A program made the translations under genes and the position numbers. From Darksidea phi (taxonomy: Eukaryota > Ascomycota > Dothideomycetes > Pleosporales > Lentitheciaceae): a stretch of DNA of 26,862 nt. The notes under the pieces were generated by a model. The model worked only from the letters and a program-made list of their open reading frames with translations. It made no database searches and was not told the origin of the DNA. Positions 10,295-20,258 of the stretch are shown here, piece by piece; within the stretch, counting starts at the first letter, position 1, and the number at the start of each line of letters is the position of its first letter. The stretch is taken from contig JASJFT010000354.1 in NCBI GenBank assembly GCA_030770425.1, forward strand, positions 1 through 26,862, written 5' to 3'.

Positions 10295-10840
10295 CGTGAC
10301 GATTTGTGCTGCCGTCGAGATGTCGGAGGTTGATGTCGTTGCAGAGGAGGGCGTTCGGCTAGTCGAAAAGTCGCGAGCTGTGTGCGGGTTCGCTTGCAAG
10401 GGAGGTGCCAAGAACACCAGCTAGATTAAGCCCTAGTCTTAGTCACGTGCTATCCTGAGAACATCCGCTACGCTAAAGAAAGCCAACATTTTCTCTGCTT
10501 TATATAAGTAGGATGCAAGCTCTAACGGACGAGTTAGTCAGAGTGACTCTAGGTACTTTCGACGATTAAACTCGTGTGCCGAATCAGGTTCCGGTCGTCG
10601 AAAAGCGACATAAGATACCGGTTCTACACTTTCATTGGGCTAGCTTCCTCTAAAATACAACATGTTAGTGCTTCAAACATCCATCCGTACCTGGTCACGC
10701 CATGTGAACCCACCACGTCAACACCTTTCTTGGCCAGGGTGGTTCGCTTCCCTAAACGTCACGCCAACCCCATACACCTTTTAATCATCTCATCTCCTCC
10801 ATTCCGTTCCGCCATCCATCTTTCTCCTGCCTCCTGCCTC
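10295..10840. promoter_or_regulatory. Upstream region of eL39
   Basis: This 546-bp region is upstream of eL39 (minus) and of a possible orphan exon (plus). It holds a perfect CACGTG at 10444-10449, an AGCCCTAG just left of it, and a TATATAAG at about 10501. CACGTG is a common bHLH/CPF1-type site, and CCCTA-like boxes occur in fungal ribosomal-protein promoters; use of either here is inference. The stretch just before 10841 is pyrimidine-rich, as in fungal leaders. Confidence 0.35.
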
Positions 10841-10914
10841 ATGACGAGTTCGCAAGCGTCGCTGCAAATAAACTATCCCACAGCGCCTCACGCCGGGGAT
10901 ATAGACGTAGCAAG
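10841..10914 (+). other. Possible orphan first exon
   Basis: An ATG at 10841 follows a CT-rich leader and opens a 24-residue frame (MTSSQASLQINYPTAP..., ending DIDVAR) that meets a donor-like GTAACG at 10915. I could find no acceptor that continues it in frame, and the sequence beyond appears to belong to a minus-strand pseudogene. It may be the 5' end of a gene whose body was lost, or chance. I do not recognise the protein. Confidence 0.25.
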
Positions 10915-11399
10915 GTAACGATTCGTCGTCTCAACTGTCACGATGCTCCGCTAACGTGGGCCATAACGAAGAGCGCCATGATGGTGGGGAGTAACGGTGT
11001 AAGCTCCGATGCACCATTTGGTCTCGGAGCACCATCTCGGCTAAATCCAGTGTGCGAGTAAAGTGTCGAGCGAGGGGTCGTCTTTGGGCCGACGGGAGAA
11101 GAATCAGTGCTGCCATCCGCCAGATGGTTACGCCCGGGGTCGCTGGGTTTGTGCGGAAGGAGTGGATGAGAGGTCTTTGGAGAAGGCTGTCCCCTGGTCT
11201 CTCGATGAACAGTGGGTAACAGGTCGCGCTCTAAAGACGTAGGGCATCTATCGCTCGCTTCTGGAGCTGCTTCGGTGTAGAGAGATGGTTCGCAAATTCA
11301 AAGCACGAACACTCACCAGTGGTGTCAGCGACAAACATAGTGATCGCAGAGCTCAGTTCACTGATAAGCGCGAGCATATGGCTTTTGGCGATTAATGAG
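10915..11399 (-). other. Unassigned, possibly the decayed 3' part of the Zn2Cys6 gene
   Basis: No intact gene is seen. On the minus strand short frames would lie where the C-terminal part of the transcription factor at 11400-12416 should be, but they contain stops and frame changes and I see no firm motif. A TATGCTC-rich segment near 11370 is unremarkable. Confidence 0.3.
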
Positions 11400-12416
11400 A
11401 GTCGCTAAGATGCTGCACTCACCTCTCAACAGCAGGCGTGGCACCTCCAGTGAATTTCGCTGGGATAGGGCCATCAACGCAGTTAGCAACGGTCTGAAAG
11501 CTTGTCCGGCACTGCTTGGGTTTGCGGATGTGGCTCGAGACGGTTCGCACTTGCCGTGTTATCGACATGGATCCGGGGAACTTCTGCTTATAGGCGCACT
11601 GTAGTATCTCCAAGAATGTATGCGTCAAGGTCACCGAAGGATGCAGACGCTTCGCTCGAACTAGTGCTTTGGAGCACTTGCACCTGGATTTGGAGGTTCG
11701 CGACAATGGACAGAAGCGATTCATATGGCATCGACTCAGGTCTAAACTGGATGGTTCCTGATCCGACTTGATGTTTCCTAGTCGCCTCGATCTCTTCAAC
11801 CAGATTCTTAGCCCCGACGAGACGGATATCAGATTGTGAGTACAACCCCTGGAAGTTGCACTGGTAGATAAACAACACGCTGGCCGCCAAAGCCTGCCGC
11901 TTATCTTCCAGGTCCGTCTGTATAGATGACAGACGGAGTTAGTGGCCGACGGCCGCATTGAACTGCCGAAGAGCAAGTACCGTCGTTGGGCCGTCGTGTA
12001 TAACGCCTCGCTGTCTTGAAATACGATTCTCATACACTCCCCCAGGCTCACTACGGCATACCAGATGGCTGGGACTAGGCAGCAGGTCCGCGGAATTTCG
12101 ATAAACCAAAATTTGAGGTCAAGATATTAGCAATCGCGGGTACCGTGACATCTCAGAAGAAGAGGTAGCTTCGAAGCACTTGGTCGTTGTTCTTAGGTTG
12201 AGGTATCCTCAGCTGCTGCGGGATAGGGGACTTGTGCCGCTGCGCCTACGATCCGACAGCAGCGGACTTAGTCGGGTTTTGACAAGACTGGGAAGGCCGT
12301 TTCGTAACGTGTGCATCGCCGTCGCACTCCCGGCCAGTTGAGGTACAACGATAGCGGGATAGGTTTTACTCGTCGCAGTGCACTCGTCGAGTCCTTGCCA
12401 ATCTATGAGCAGTTCT
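11400..12416 (-). pseudogene. Decayed Zn2Cys6 fungal transcription factor
   Basis: Read on the minus strand, 12416-12315 retains the scaffold of a Zn2Cys6 binuclear zinc cluster: RTRRVHCDE, a stop, then RCTSTGRECDGD. Cys3, Cys5 and Cys6 remain, while Cys1, Cys2 and Cys4 are replaced. Further on, another frame gives LRSYLFF, a stop, then DVTVPAIANILTSNF, the pattern of the middle domain of this class (probably Fungal_trans_2). Then follow VVSLGECMRIVFQDSEA, ALRQFNAAVGHLR and DKRQALAASVLFIYQCNFQG, the region that in relatives reads like ALGxLH, A-LRQYN-A and LAACILF. GPIPAKFTGG near 11440 fits the region after that. At least three stops and several frameshifts separate these pieces. The intact ancestor would have been a nuclear regulator, often of metabolite clusters. 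Confidence 0.75.
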
Positions 12417-13185
12417 TCTGGCTAAAGGTTTTTGAAGGGTGAGGAAGGTAGGTCGATTGCTTACTTGCATGTGATGCAGCGTGTCCTTGCTCTAGTATGG
12501 AATGCATTCTGCCGCTGAGGGTCCGGCAGCGCTACGGTCCTCTCCCGGTACACGTCCGCTTAAGCTGTTTGTAGGTATTCCAGCCACGCGTATAACTTTG
12601 AGGACTGACGAGAGACAATCCGCTCGTCTAATCCTGTGCTAACAAAAGAGGGTCGCAATTTTGCAAAATCAGTCATCGCAACTTGTATTTTATTCCCCAC
12701 GAAAGTATTAAAGAGTTATCCTCAGCATTCTCCACCCAAACACAGCACCAAATCATCCTTAACACGTGGAACTGCATACTTCGTTACTCGTCATTTATGT
12801 TTAATCGCGAGAGCGTCCATGATATCCTTTCTAGCCATTTCAGCTCTTGTCGGGATCTCGCGTACGCAAACCGCATCAAATTGTCCTTTATCAGGGCCAA
12901 TGTACCCTTCCCTACCAACGTCCTTACGAAGTTGACTTGTGTGCCCCAGGCACTTCGCACGTTGACAGAAAGTCTCGATTCGTCAATCAAGAACGGTACC
13001 CTAAGTGCAGCTGACACCTCCATTCTCATCGATGTCTTCACGAATGACCAGATCGTATTCACTTCAGTTACGCACCACCGGCGACAAAAGATTCACTAAT
13101 CCGTGGGTTATCTGGATAGGATCACCCTATTTCGGCCTGGAAGCATCGGAAAGTCCTTTACAGCCTACATTCTCTTGGCTGCAAC
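12417..13185 (+). other. Unassigned stretch with possible coding remnants
   Basis: A plus-strand frame at 12683-13099 (138 codons) contains phrases of natural-looking composition such as KNGTLSAADTSILIDVFTND, but I do not recognise it. The minus strand has an antisense frame of similar length. It could be the 5' part of the decayed gene that follows; there is not enough to call a gene. Confidence 0.3.
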
Positions 13186-13883
13186 GGGCTGGATCATATA
13201 AACGGCCCTGTCACGAAATGGGTTCCCGAGCTCGCCACAGCTCCGTTCGGAAATGATGTCAAATCAGAAAGATGGCAAGGTATCTCAATAAAGGCACTAG
13301 CAGGACGCATGGAGGGTGTGAGAGACTGTAAGTAGCGCTTCCTTCATCGGCGAACATTTAGCCTAATCTAATTTGTAGTCTCTATAGAAGACCTCGCCAT
13401 AATCTTCAATTCTTCGACTGCGGCGGAGTTCGGGCTTCCAGCTTTATCACGAAGCGAGATTCCAACACGCGGTACAGATTCGACGCTGCCTACATGCACG
13501 ATTTACTTCGCTTAGCGCACAAGTTTACATAAATACTAATTCGAACCGCCTTTTAGAGTTCTCAAGCACTTCCAGGTTCTCCAACCGGTTACATCGGCAT
13601 CCAACATGCCCATCTGCCCGAATGTCGCCTGGCAGATCCTCGCTTACGCCCTATGGACTTGCGCGACGATATGCAAGTGGCTTTTATAGGTGATTTTGAA
13701 CTCCCTCATGAAAACGTTGTTTTCAGAACTAGCGAGACGCGGCCATTTGGAAGCTATTTTGCATCTTAGGGTACAGTCAGTGAGCCGCACTACGACTGGT
13801 CGGACTCGACGACTTTGTGTTCGATGTAACTACTCAGAGATGTCAGCTTGGGGCAGGTGGTCAAATTGCAAGCCGCGGAGTAG
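13186..13883 (+). pseudogene. Decayed multi-exon gene of unknown function
   Basis: Successive plus-strand segments read as coherent protein. The first runs GPVTKWVPELATAPFG to ISIKALAGRMEGVRD. It meets a canonical 51-bp intron at 13328-13378 (GTAAGT, CTAATC, TTGTAG) and continues in phase with FSIEDLAIIFNSSTAAEFG. A second intron-like acceptor with ATACTAAT upstream ends at 13556; after it, frame 13557-13883 reads SPTGYIGIQHAHLPEC, DDMQVAFIGDFELPHEN and VVFRTSETRPFGSYF, then a TAG, GTVSEPHYDWSDS and a TAA. The join at the second intron is off by one base for every donor I tried. So this looks like a formerly spliced gene with two stops and a frameshift. I do not recognise the family. The TAG may be a former CAG (C to T before A, the RIP context). 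Confidence 0.45.
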
Positions 13884-14165
13884 AGATCCACACGCTCAAT
13901 TCACGCTCTTGAAATCCATCCTTGACACGACGTAAACGGATAAGCGGGGGAGCTTTGACTTGTGGGTGCAAGGATGCGCGGGCCGAGCCTTCAAATGCGG
14001 AATGATGAGCGTCGGTCCTCTGCAAAAAGAGACCGAGGGCCAAACACTAGTTCACGCCCAAAACATGTAGGTCCACCTTCGACCCGGATTCTAAAATCTC
14101 TTCTTTTCCTGTCCGCTTTCTCCTCCCGGCGCCTCCCCAAAGCTGCCGATACAGCATCCCACGCG

Positions 14166-16010
14166 ATGACGGACGACTCACTTTCCGGCGGCAAACCATC
14201 TAGCCTCCCTCGCGCAACGAGCTTCCCGCGCATCGCAAGCTACAAAGGCTTCCTTCCTCTAGCTGGTGAATCGAATGCCTTCTCGACGCGCGGCCAGAAC
14301 CTCCCAAGCCTGTTTTCGCGGCGGCCGTCGACGCTGAGAAGTGCTGAAAGAAGAGGCAGCATCTCCGATAGCGAGGATGACATTGAAAGTTTCAGGCATG
14401 GGCTTCTGATGAAATACGACCCAGATGCGGAGCGGAGGATGAGCTTAGGGGCGCATGCGCTGAACACGCCGCAGATGAGGAGTCAGAGATTAATTGGGCA
14501 GTCGAACCCGAGATACAAGTGGGAGAGGCACTTCAAAACAGAGGAGGAGCTCAAGAAGTATAAGAAGCCTGTGTAAGTAGATAGCTTCTTAGCGGATATG
14601 ACTCGAGCTAATCTTGGCTAGACGAGAGTACTACGAGCGCAACAATTACCTCCTCCAACACTACATGTACATCGACCGTCTCCTCGACTCCTCGCTCCCG
14701 CACCACTTGATTCAAGAGTACAGTAACCTTGAGTCCGGCAATGTCAATATCCCCACGACCATCACCGAAGAGCCTTCTGCTGGTTCAACGCCTGCACCCC
14801 AGACTCCAGGCGAGTCCGACCGTACCCTAGTCAGCGCAAGCACAATGAGCAGCAACGGCTCTCAAGTGAAATTGAAGCGGACTCCGAAGAACTTGTACAA
14901 AGTCCCCGAGGCTGACGAGAATACTCCTTTGATCCAAAACTACGATGAGGAGGAGGAGATCGAGTCGCCTCGGGCAGACATGCCCCAGTGGGTACCGGAG
15001 GAGGATGAGGATACCGAGAGTCCAATCGTCAAGCTCGCGCTCTACGTTAACATGGCTGCTAATGCGGCGCTGTTAGTGCTCAAGGTCGTTGTGGCTGTTA
15101 TGACTTCATCGCTATCAGTCATTGCAAGTTTGGTCGACGCAGCGCTCGACTTTCTAAGCACAGCGATCGTATGGTTCACTTCATGGATGATTGCACGCCA
15201 GGATCGGTATGCATACCCGGTTGGAAGACGTCGACTCGAACCTATCGGAGTCTTAGTCTTCTCCGTGATCATGATTACCTCGTTTTTCCAAGTCGCCATC
15301 GAGGGTTTTTCGCGACTAACAGGCCCCGATCGATCGATCGTCCAACTGACGATCCCGGCTATTGCCATTATGACCGCAACCGTCGTCATCAAAGGGCTCT
15401 GCTGGCTGTGGTGTCGGCTCATTCGGAATTCCAGCGTCCAAGCCCTAGCTCAAGATGCACAGACTGATGTCGTCTTCAACACCTTCAGTATTATATTTCC
15501 TCTTGGTAAGTGCCCTGTTGTCAGCATCCTCAATTCCATACAGTGGCTGACAGGTAGAAGCTGGGTACTATGCCAAGGTGTGGTGGCTCGATCCCCTCGG
15601 CGGCCTCCTCCTCTCTCTCTTCGTTATCATAAACTGGTCATCCACCTCCGCAACCCATATTCGCAACCTCACCGGCGCCGCTTCCACCGCCGACGAGCGT
15701 AACATCTTGCTCTACCTTACTATGCGCTTCGCCAAGACTATCAAGCAAATTCAGGGAATCCAGGCGTATCATGCGGGCGATAAGCTTAACGTGGAAGTGG
15801 ATATTGTAGTTGACGAAAACATTAGTCTTAGGGATAGTCATGATCTGGGAGAGTCATTGCAATATGTGCTGGGTAAGTTCACCTAATGATTAGCTAGTGA
15901 GGGTTACTGCTAATGCACGAATAGAAAGCGTGCCGTATGTTGATCGAGCGTTTGTGCATATTGATTATACTGGGTATAATTTACCAACGCACATGTCGCA
16001 GCAGGAATAG
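14166..16010 (+). CDS. Cation diffusion facilitator, Mn-type
   Basis: Four exons: 14166-14572, 14622-15505, 15558-15872 and 15925-16010 (1692 nt, 563 residues); introns of 49, 52 and 52 bp, phases exact. Members move divalent metals out of the cytosol in exchange for protons. Residues 1-270 are hydrophilic, with an acidic patch (YDEEEEIES). Six helices begin near residue 274. Helix 2 carries VDAALD (Asp308, Asp312) and helix 5 carries QDAQTD (Asp414, Asp418). The DxxxD pair in both helices is the pattern of manganese-type members, where zinc-type members have HxxxD; Mn is therefore the likely substrate, with Fe possible. The C-terminal cytosolic domain follows (VEVDIVVDENISL, then AFVHIDYTG). 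I chose the ATG at 14166; an in-frame ATG at 13962 would add 68 residues of poor composition. The gene is intact although both neighbours are decayed. Confidence 0.92.
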
Positions 16011-16447
16011 AAGTTACCTAGCCATGTATCGGAGACTATGGAGGAGTATGCGCATCACAATGCATCCACAGCTAGCTATAGACGCTGTTTCTAACCCAGT
16101 TGTTGGTGTCTGGTGGAGAAATGAAGTAGACAATATAGACATTGGGTGTTGTCGAACATTGTCACAAGTACTCGCGAGGGTTGTTTTGATACCGAAGTCT
16201 CAACTACGGTTCTGTATACAAGCACGACAATTTACGCATTCAATTGAGTCTCTTGAGGAGAGCGTTGTTAGGTTTTGGTCCCATCGGGGGGTCACCTGAC
16301 CTCAACGTATATATGCTAGGCGAACCGCAATTTTACGACCTAGTAATTCGTCTTATATATCCTAGAATAAGTATATTAGTTTCTAATCTCTATCTAATAA
16401 GTATATCGGCAAAATGTTCGCTACGAAAAAAATAATAAGAAACGTAG
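16011..16447. other. Gene-free stretch downstream of the metal transporter
   Basis: This holds the 3' flank of the transporter gene. AT content rises from about 16320 on. Plus-strand frames here are continuations of the last transporter exon in other phases, not genes. Confidence 0.5.
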
Positions 16448-16550
16448 CATGGAACGAGCATTCCATGTTGGCCCGTATCCATTCCATGCTCGTCCACGCC
16501 CTCAACGTTGTTCCATGGCCTCCATGGCCTCTATGCCCTCAACGTTGTTC
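16448..16550. repeat. Short palindrome and direct repeats
   Basis: CATGGAA at 16448-16454 pairs with TTCCATG at 16461-16467 around a 6-base loop. Just after it GCCCTCAACGTTGTTC occurs twice (16498-16513 and 16535-16550), with two CCATGGCCT-like units between. The patch is GC-rich within AT-rich flanks and lies right before the truncated 5' end of the diterpene synthase. It may be the residue of a mobile element. Confidence 0.6.
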
Positions 16551-16626
16551 TACGAAATTATAGATATATTTTATTCTCATACTAGACCTAATAAGGATAT
16601 TTGAATATTTTATCTATATAGAAATA

Positions 16627-17853
16627 ACGTACTCTATAAGCGAGCGCTATACTCGAAGCAAGGAAAATCCGAAGTATCTCCAATACATCCCCTGCACATG
16701 GACATTGTGCAATAATGCTACGAATTTCGGAATTTCGACAGAGATACTTCTTAATATGATGATTGTCTCAGTGCTCAACTTTCAAATTGATAAATATCTT
16801 GAGTATGCAACTGAAGTTAAGCCTTCAAAGGAGTATTTCGAATCTCTTAAGAAAGACATATGTGGACTGTTTGACGAGCACCAAAAATTCACCTCCAATC
16901 TCCTCGCCAATGACAACCGAGCACGGCGCAAACCGTCAAAGATCAAACCCGAGGCCATCAAGGAAGGCCTTATAAATGAAGCGATGCGTAGTGGCTTTAC
17001 ACGAACGGACGACCCATCTTCTCAAGTCGATGAGGTACTTTCTCGCTTCATGTCTTACATATTGAAGCATCCGGCCACTGTTAATGCAAATAATACCATG
17101 CGGTTGCGACTTTGCAGCGAACTGAAAACTTTTCTCCTGGCACATGTAACTCGGGGGGAAGACAATTTTCAACTCCGAAGTCTTAACCCTTCGAGATCTC
17201 TTGGAATAGTTCCCAGACAGATCGGTGCGTATTTCCTAGTTCACCCCTATCACTATTTGCTCGTGCATGGAAAGCATTCAAGAACGGCTTTCTATGTCTC
17301 AACTCCACCACTAATTGCTTTTGGTTGAAAATACGTGCTAACATACCTCCCGCCCGCAGGCACATACTACGACTGGGTTCGATCAATCTCAGCAGATCAC
17401 ACAAGCTGTCCCTACCCGTACGAGTTCTTTCGGTGCTTAATCTCTCCTTCTGGAATTGATTGCTTTTCTGGTGCTCGAGCCCAGTATCTCAGTCAAGATC
17501 TTTGCCGCCACCTTGCTACGATGTGTCGTCAATATAATAATTACGGTTCGGTGCAACGAGACCTCTCGGAGAAAAACCTAAACAGTGTCAATTTCCCCGA
17601 GTCCCATGAGAGCAAAGAGGACGACATGCAATACATTGCGAGTCCCAGTTCGAAGAGGCCTGAACACAATGTTCGCAATACACTATTAGATATTGCCACC
17701 TATGAGCGCAACTGCCTAGAGCTTGCGGCGCAAAGGCTGAAAGGAGACTCGGGTCCGACAACATGGAGTGCGCTGGAAGCTTTCATTGGTGTTATCGATC
17801 TGTATGGGCAGATATACGTTGTGAGAGTCATCAACCCCAGTTCGGAGGCTTAG
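16627..17853 (+). pseudogene. 5'-truncated labdane-type diterpene synthase (class I half)
   Basis: Two exons remain, about 16627-17224 and 17360-17853, split by a 135-bp intron (GTGCGT...CCGCAG) whose phase still fits; about 360 residues are open. They match the C-terminal class I domain of fungal bifunctional copalyl diphosphate/kaurene-type synthases: YIPCTWTLCNNATN, ELKTFLLAHVTRGEDN, SADHTSCPYPYEFFRCL, DLCRHLATMCRQYNNYGS, EKNLNSVNFPE. The intact enzyme is around 950 residues; the class II half with its DxDD motif is absent, and AT-rich sequence begins upstream of about 16630. Both metal motifs are altered: the expected DExxE reads DKYLE (16789-16803), and the NSE-type NDYGSxxRD reads NNYGSVQRD (17536-17562). 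Each change equals one G-to-A within TpG. It cannot make a normal enzyme and is a recent relic. Confidence 0.85.
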
Positions 17854-17919
17854 GTGCGAGGAGTGGCTAAGCAAGTCACATGTAGGAATGGATATAAATT
17901 GGTAACGGCAGATTATTTA

Positions 17920-19015
17920 TTATGTAGATTTCAATCCGAAATAGCAAGTAATTTCAGGGTCTGTGACCAATCGATCCGAACTGCGCTTTCTGCAAGCTGA
18001 CGGGGACATCAAAATCGCTCTCCGTTCTCCCAGGCAGCAACGCGCAAATGCCTGGGAGATTGCTATACGGGATGCGAAGGAATTCCGCCTGTCTGCTCGG
18101 TCTGAACATGGGCCCCTAAGTCTGCTCAAGGAACGGCAAATGTTGCTAGCTAGTGAGAACGGGATCTTCGGCAGTCGTTGTCTGGAACAGTGGGTCTCGA
18201 AGGCTGGATTCCGGAAGAACAAAAGATAGCTTGATAGCATCTTTTGCGAGGTCACGGTCCTTGGTGCGACGAATTGAAGCATGTATCATGGGGGCAATAC
18301 TACTTTCATTTGGCGCGGTTATGAGAGAGGTGAGAGGCATTTCGGTGATACTGTTTAGAAGAACATTCCCCAGAAAAGTTTGGGGTATGTCAACTGTCTT
18401 CCGTAGGTCGACCGGTATACGAAGGCGCGCCTTTGAGTTGTTCGGCTGTCGCAGATCTGCGCATCTCGCCCGCATAATGCATCTCCATAGCAAAGCAGCT
18501 GTGGCTTCAAATGAGGTAACTTGGTATTCCATATTGTGAAGGACCTCAGATGATTTGGGACGGGATATCAAATGCTTTGGCGCCGTGAAAATTGCCGGCA
18601 CCAGAGGTTCAGAGGACCGGGATGGCGCTGAAATGCTCTGGTCGACTGGGGGTTTGCGAAGTCCAAGAAGCTGCCATAGCGAGAGTTTTTGCCGAATACG
18701 CTCAGTTTCTTCATCCTGAGGAGCGGAGCCATCTTCTAATATTTCAGGAAGAATGAAGGATTTGGATGGCGCTCTCCCTATGGATCTCATAACAGACTGG
18801 AAACTTGCGTACTGCTGGAGTGTTCGGCAATTTTCTGCCCATGCGCCTATCATCAATGCTCCGCCGAAACCGTCGAACAGAGAATGACTCGGACAGATGT
18901 AAAGAAAACATCCACCAGGAATGAAGTTTGCCTGGGCGGCCATAGGTAAAGTCGCAAGCTTCTCCAGCGTAATAAGGGGCCCAAGAATGTCAGACACCAT
19001 GCATGAAATCGGCAT
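17920..19015 (-). pseudogene. BAHD-like acyltransferase pseudogene
   Basis: Minus strand. From 19015 a 289-codon frame holds the core of an acyl-CoA-dependent acyltransferase of the BAHD/trichothecene O-acetyltransferase type. The catalytic HxxxD is HSLFDGFGG, and later parts read TSFEATAALLWRCIMRARC and RIPVDLRKTVDIPQTFLGN, typical of the family. The frame breaks at TAG 18146-18148 and again at TAG 18116-18118. Between and after them the same frame continues as QHLPFLEQT and AEFLRIPYSNLPGICALLPG, ending in a frameshift before VTDPEITCYF. Both stops sit where the family usually has Trp (TSW, then WGP), so each is consistent with TGG to TAG. The N-terminal ~120 residues are missing; an in-frame TGA precedes 19015 and the RIP-altered island starts 230 bp further on. 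Its likely role was acylating a secondary metabolite. Confidence 0.82.
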
Positions 19016-19092
19016 TCATGCTTTACGCAAGTCAGGATATGTATGCTGCCATCACTATGGTATCGTGCCCTAATCCATGATGCGTGCGCCGG

Positions 19093-19131
19093 ATCCTTGA
19101 TGAGGCAAACTCCTATCCTTGATGAGGCAAA
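19093..19131. repeat. Tandem duplication, 22-bp period
   Basis: The 17-mer ATCCTTGATGAGGCAAA occurs at 19093-19109 and again at 19115-19131. It lies between the acyltransferase fossil and the AT-rich island, where the missing N-terminal part of the acyltransferase would be. Confidence 0.85.
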
Positions 19132-19350
19132 TGTTGGTGGAAGTGGCGTGCGGCCACTGTTTGAGGTCCGTACTAGCGCTAGTCTCTATATAGGCAGGAA
19201 TTCTGCCTAAACCAATCCACATCTCTTATACCAACTTTTATCAGGTTATAAGCCCGGCTAGTACTACTATACTACTATATATAGATTAGCTTTTATTACT
19301 CTTTCTTAGACCTTTATTATTATCGCCGGTATCTCTACTACTATTAGAAG

Positions 19351-19556
19351 TTATTATAGCCCGTTCCCTAGATAACCCTATTATTTTACTTATTTTCTAT
19401 TTCGGTTAGTAGATTAGGTAATCCCGAGGATTAGTCTAATAGTTAGTTAGCTTATTTAGCGCGTTAAACCCTATTTAGGTATAAGAACCCTTTATTCTTT
19501 TATTTTTATAGCGCTATCTTAGAATAGCTTTAATATACTAATTCTATTATTAGTTA
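19351..19556 (+). repeat. LTR-like repeat, copy A (partial)
   Basis: About 206 bp, starting TTATTATAGCCCGTTCCCTA and including CCCTATTTAGGTATAAGAAC, similar to the first three quarters of copy C. It lacks the final ~60 bp and abuts copy B head to head, forming a long inverted repeat. Confidence 0.8.
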
Positions 19557-19830
19557 TAAGATCCTAGAACTAAATATAATTAACTAGAAGTTATAATAAC
19601 TAAGATAGCCTTCTAATTAACTAATAATAGAATTAGTATATTAAAGCTATTCTAAGATAGTACTATAAGAATATAAGAATATAAGAATAAGAGGTTCTTA
19701 TACCTAAATAGAACTTAGTATACTAAATAAGCTAATTAACTATTAGATTAATTCTTAAGATTATCTAATCTACTAACTAAAATAGGAAATAAGTAAAATA
19801 ACTAAGTTATCTAGAAAATAAACTATAATA
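19554..19830 (-). repeat. LTR-like repeat, copy B (inverted)
   Basis: About 277 bp, the reverse complement of the full repeat: it starts TTATAAGATCCTAGAACTAA and runs to AACTATAATA. It pairs with copy A over about 200 bp with a loop of about 60 bp, and with copy C over its full length. Confidence 0.8.
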
Positions 19831-20258
19831 TTATCTTTCTTATAGAATAAGATCTTATTCTTAAGGGCCTTAGTAAATAAATAATTAAGAAAAAATACTT
19901 TTAAGGACGGGGAGAAGAAAAGAGAAAAAAGATAAAAGAAGTAGATAGATATTTATATCTATTACTTCTTACTTAAAAAAAAATTTAACTAGTATTCTTT
20001 AGATTATTCTTAGAATATATTAATATTATATAGTCCTATATATATCTACTTATTTTATTATATAAATTATTATTTAAAAAATATTTTTCTAATATATATA
20101 CTATATAATATATCTTTTATATCTAAAATATATTATAAGATCTATAAGAGAATATTAATAATTTAGTTTTTTATATTATTTAGAAGTTATATATATATAG
20201 CTCTATTAAAAGATAAGATTTATTTCTTCTATATTTTTATCTATAGTAAAGTAAGACT

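Noticed and set aside
11419..12051. 210-codon minus-strand frame as an intact gene
   Set aside because: Its content switches between coherent and meaningless; the coherent phrases are spread over three frames with stops, so it is part of a pseudogene.
13962..14165. Longer N-terminus for the cation diffusion facilitator starting at 13962
   Set aside because: The 68 added residues look like translated leader (basic, no pattern), and the ATG at 14166 begins the well-composed protein; kept only as an alternative.
14466..15140. Minus- and plus-strand frames antisense to the transporter exons
   Set aside because: Shadows of a real, correctly spliced coding sequence on the plus strand.
16671..16750. 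Inverted pair GAAGTATCTC / GAGATACTTC
   Set aside because: Both arms lie inside the coding homology of the diterpene synthase, so the match is most likely chance, not a terminal repeat.
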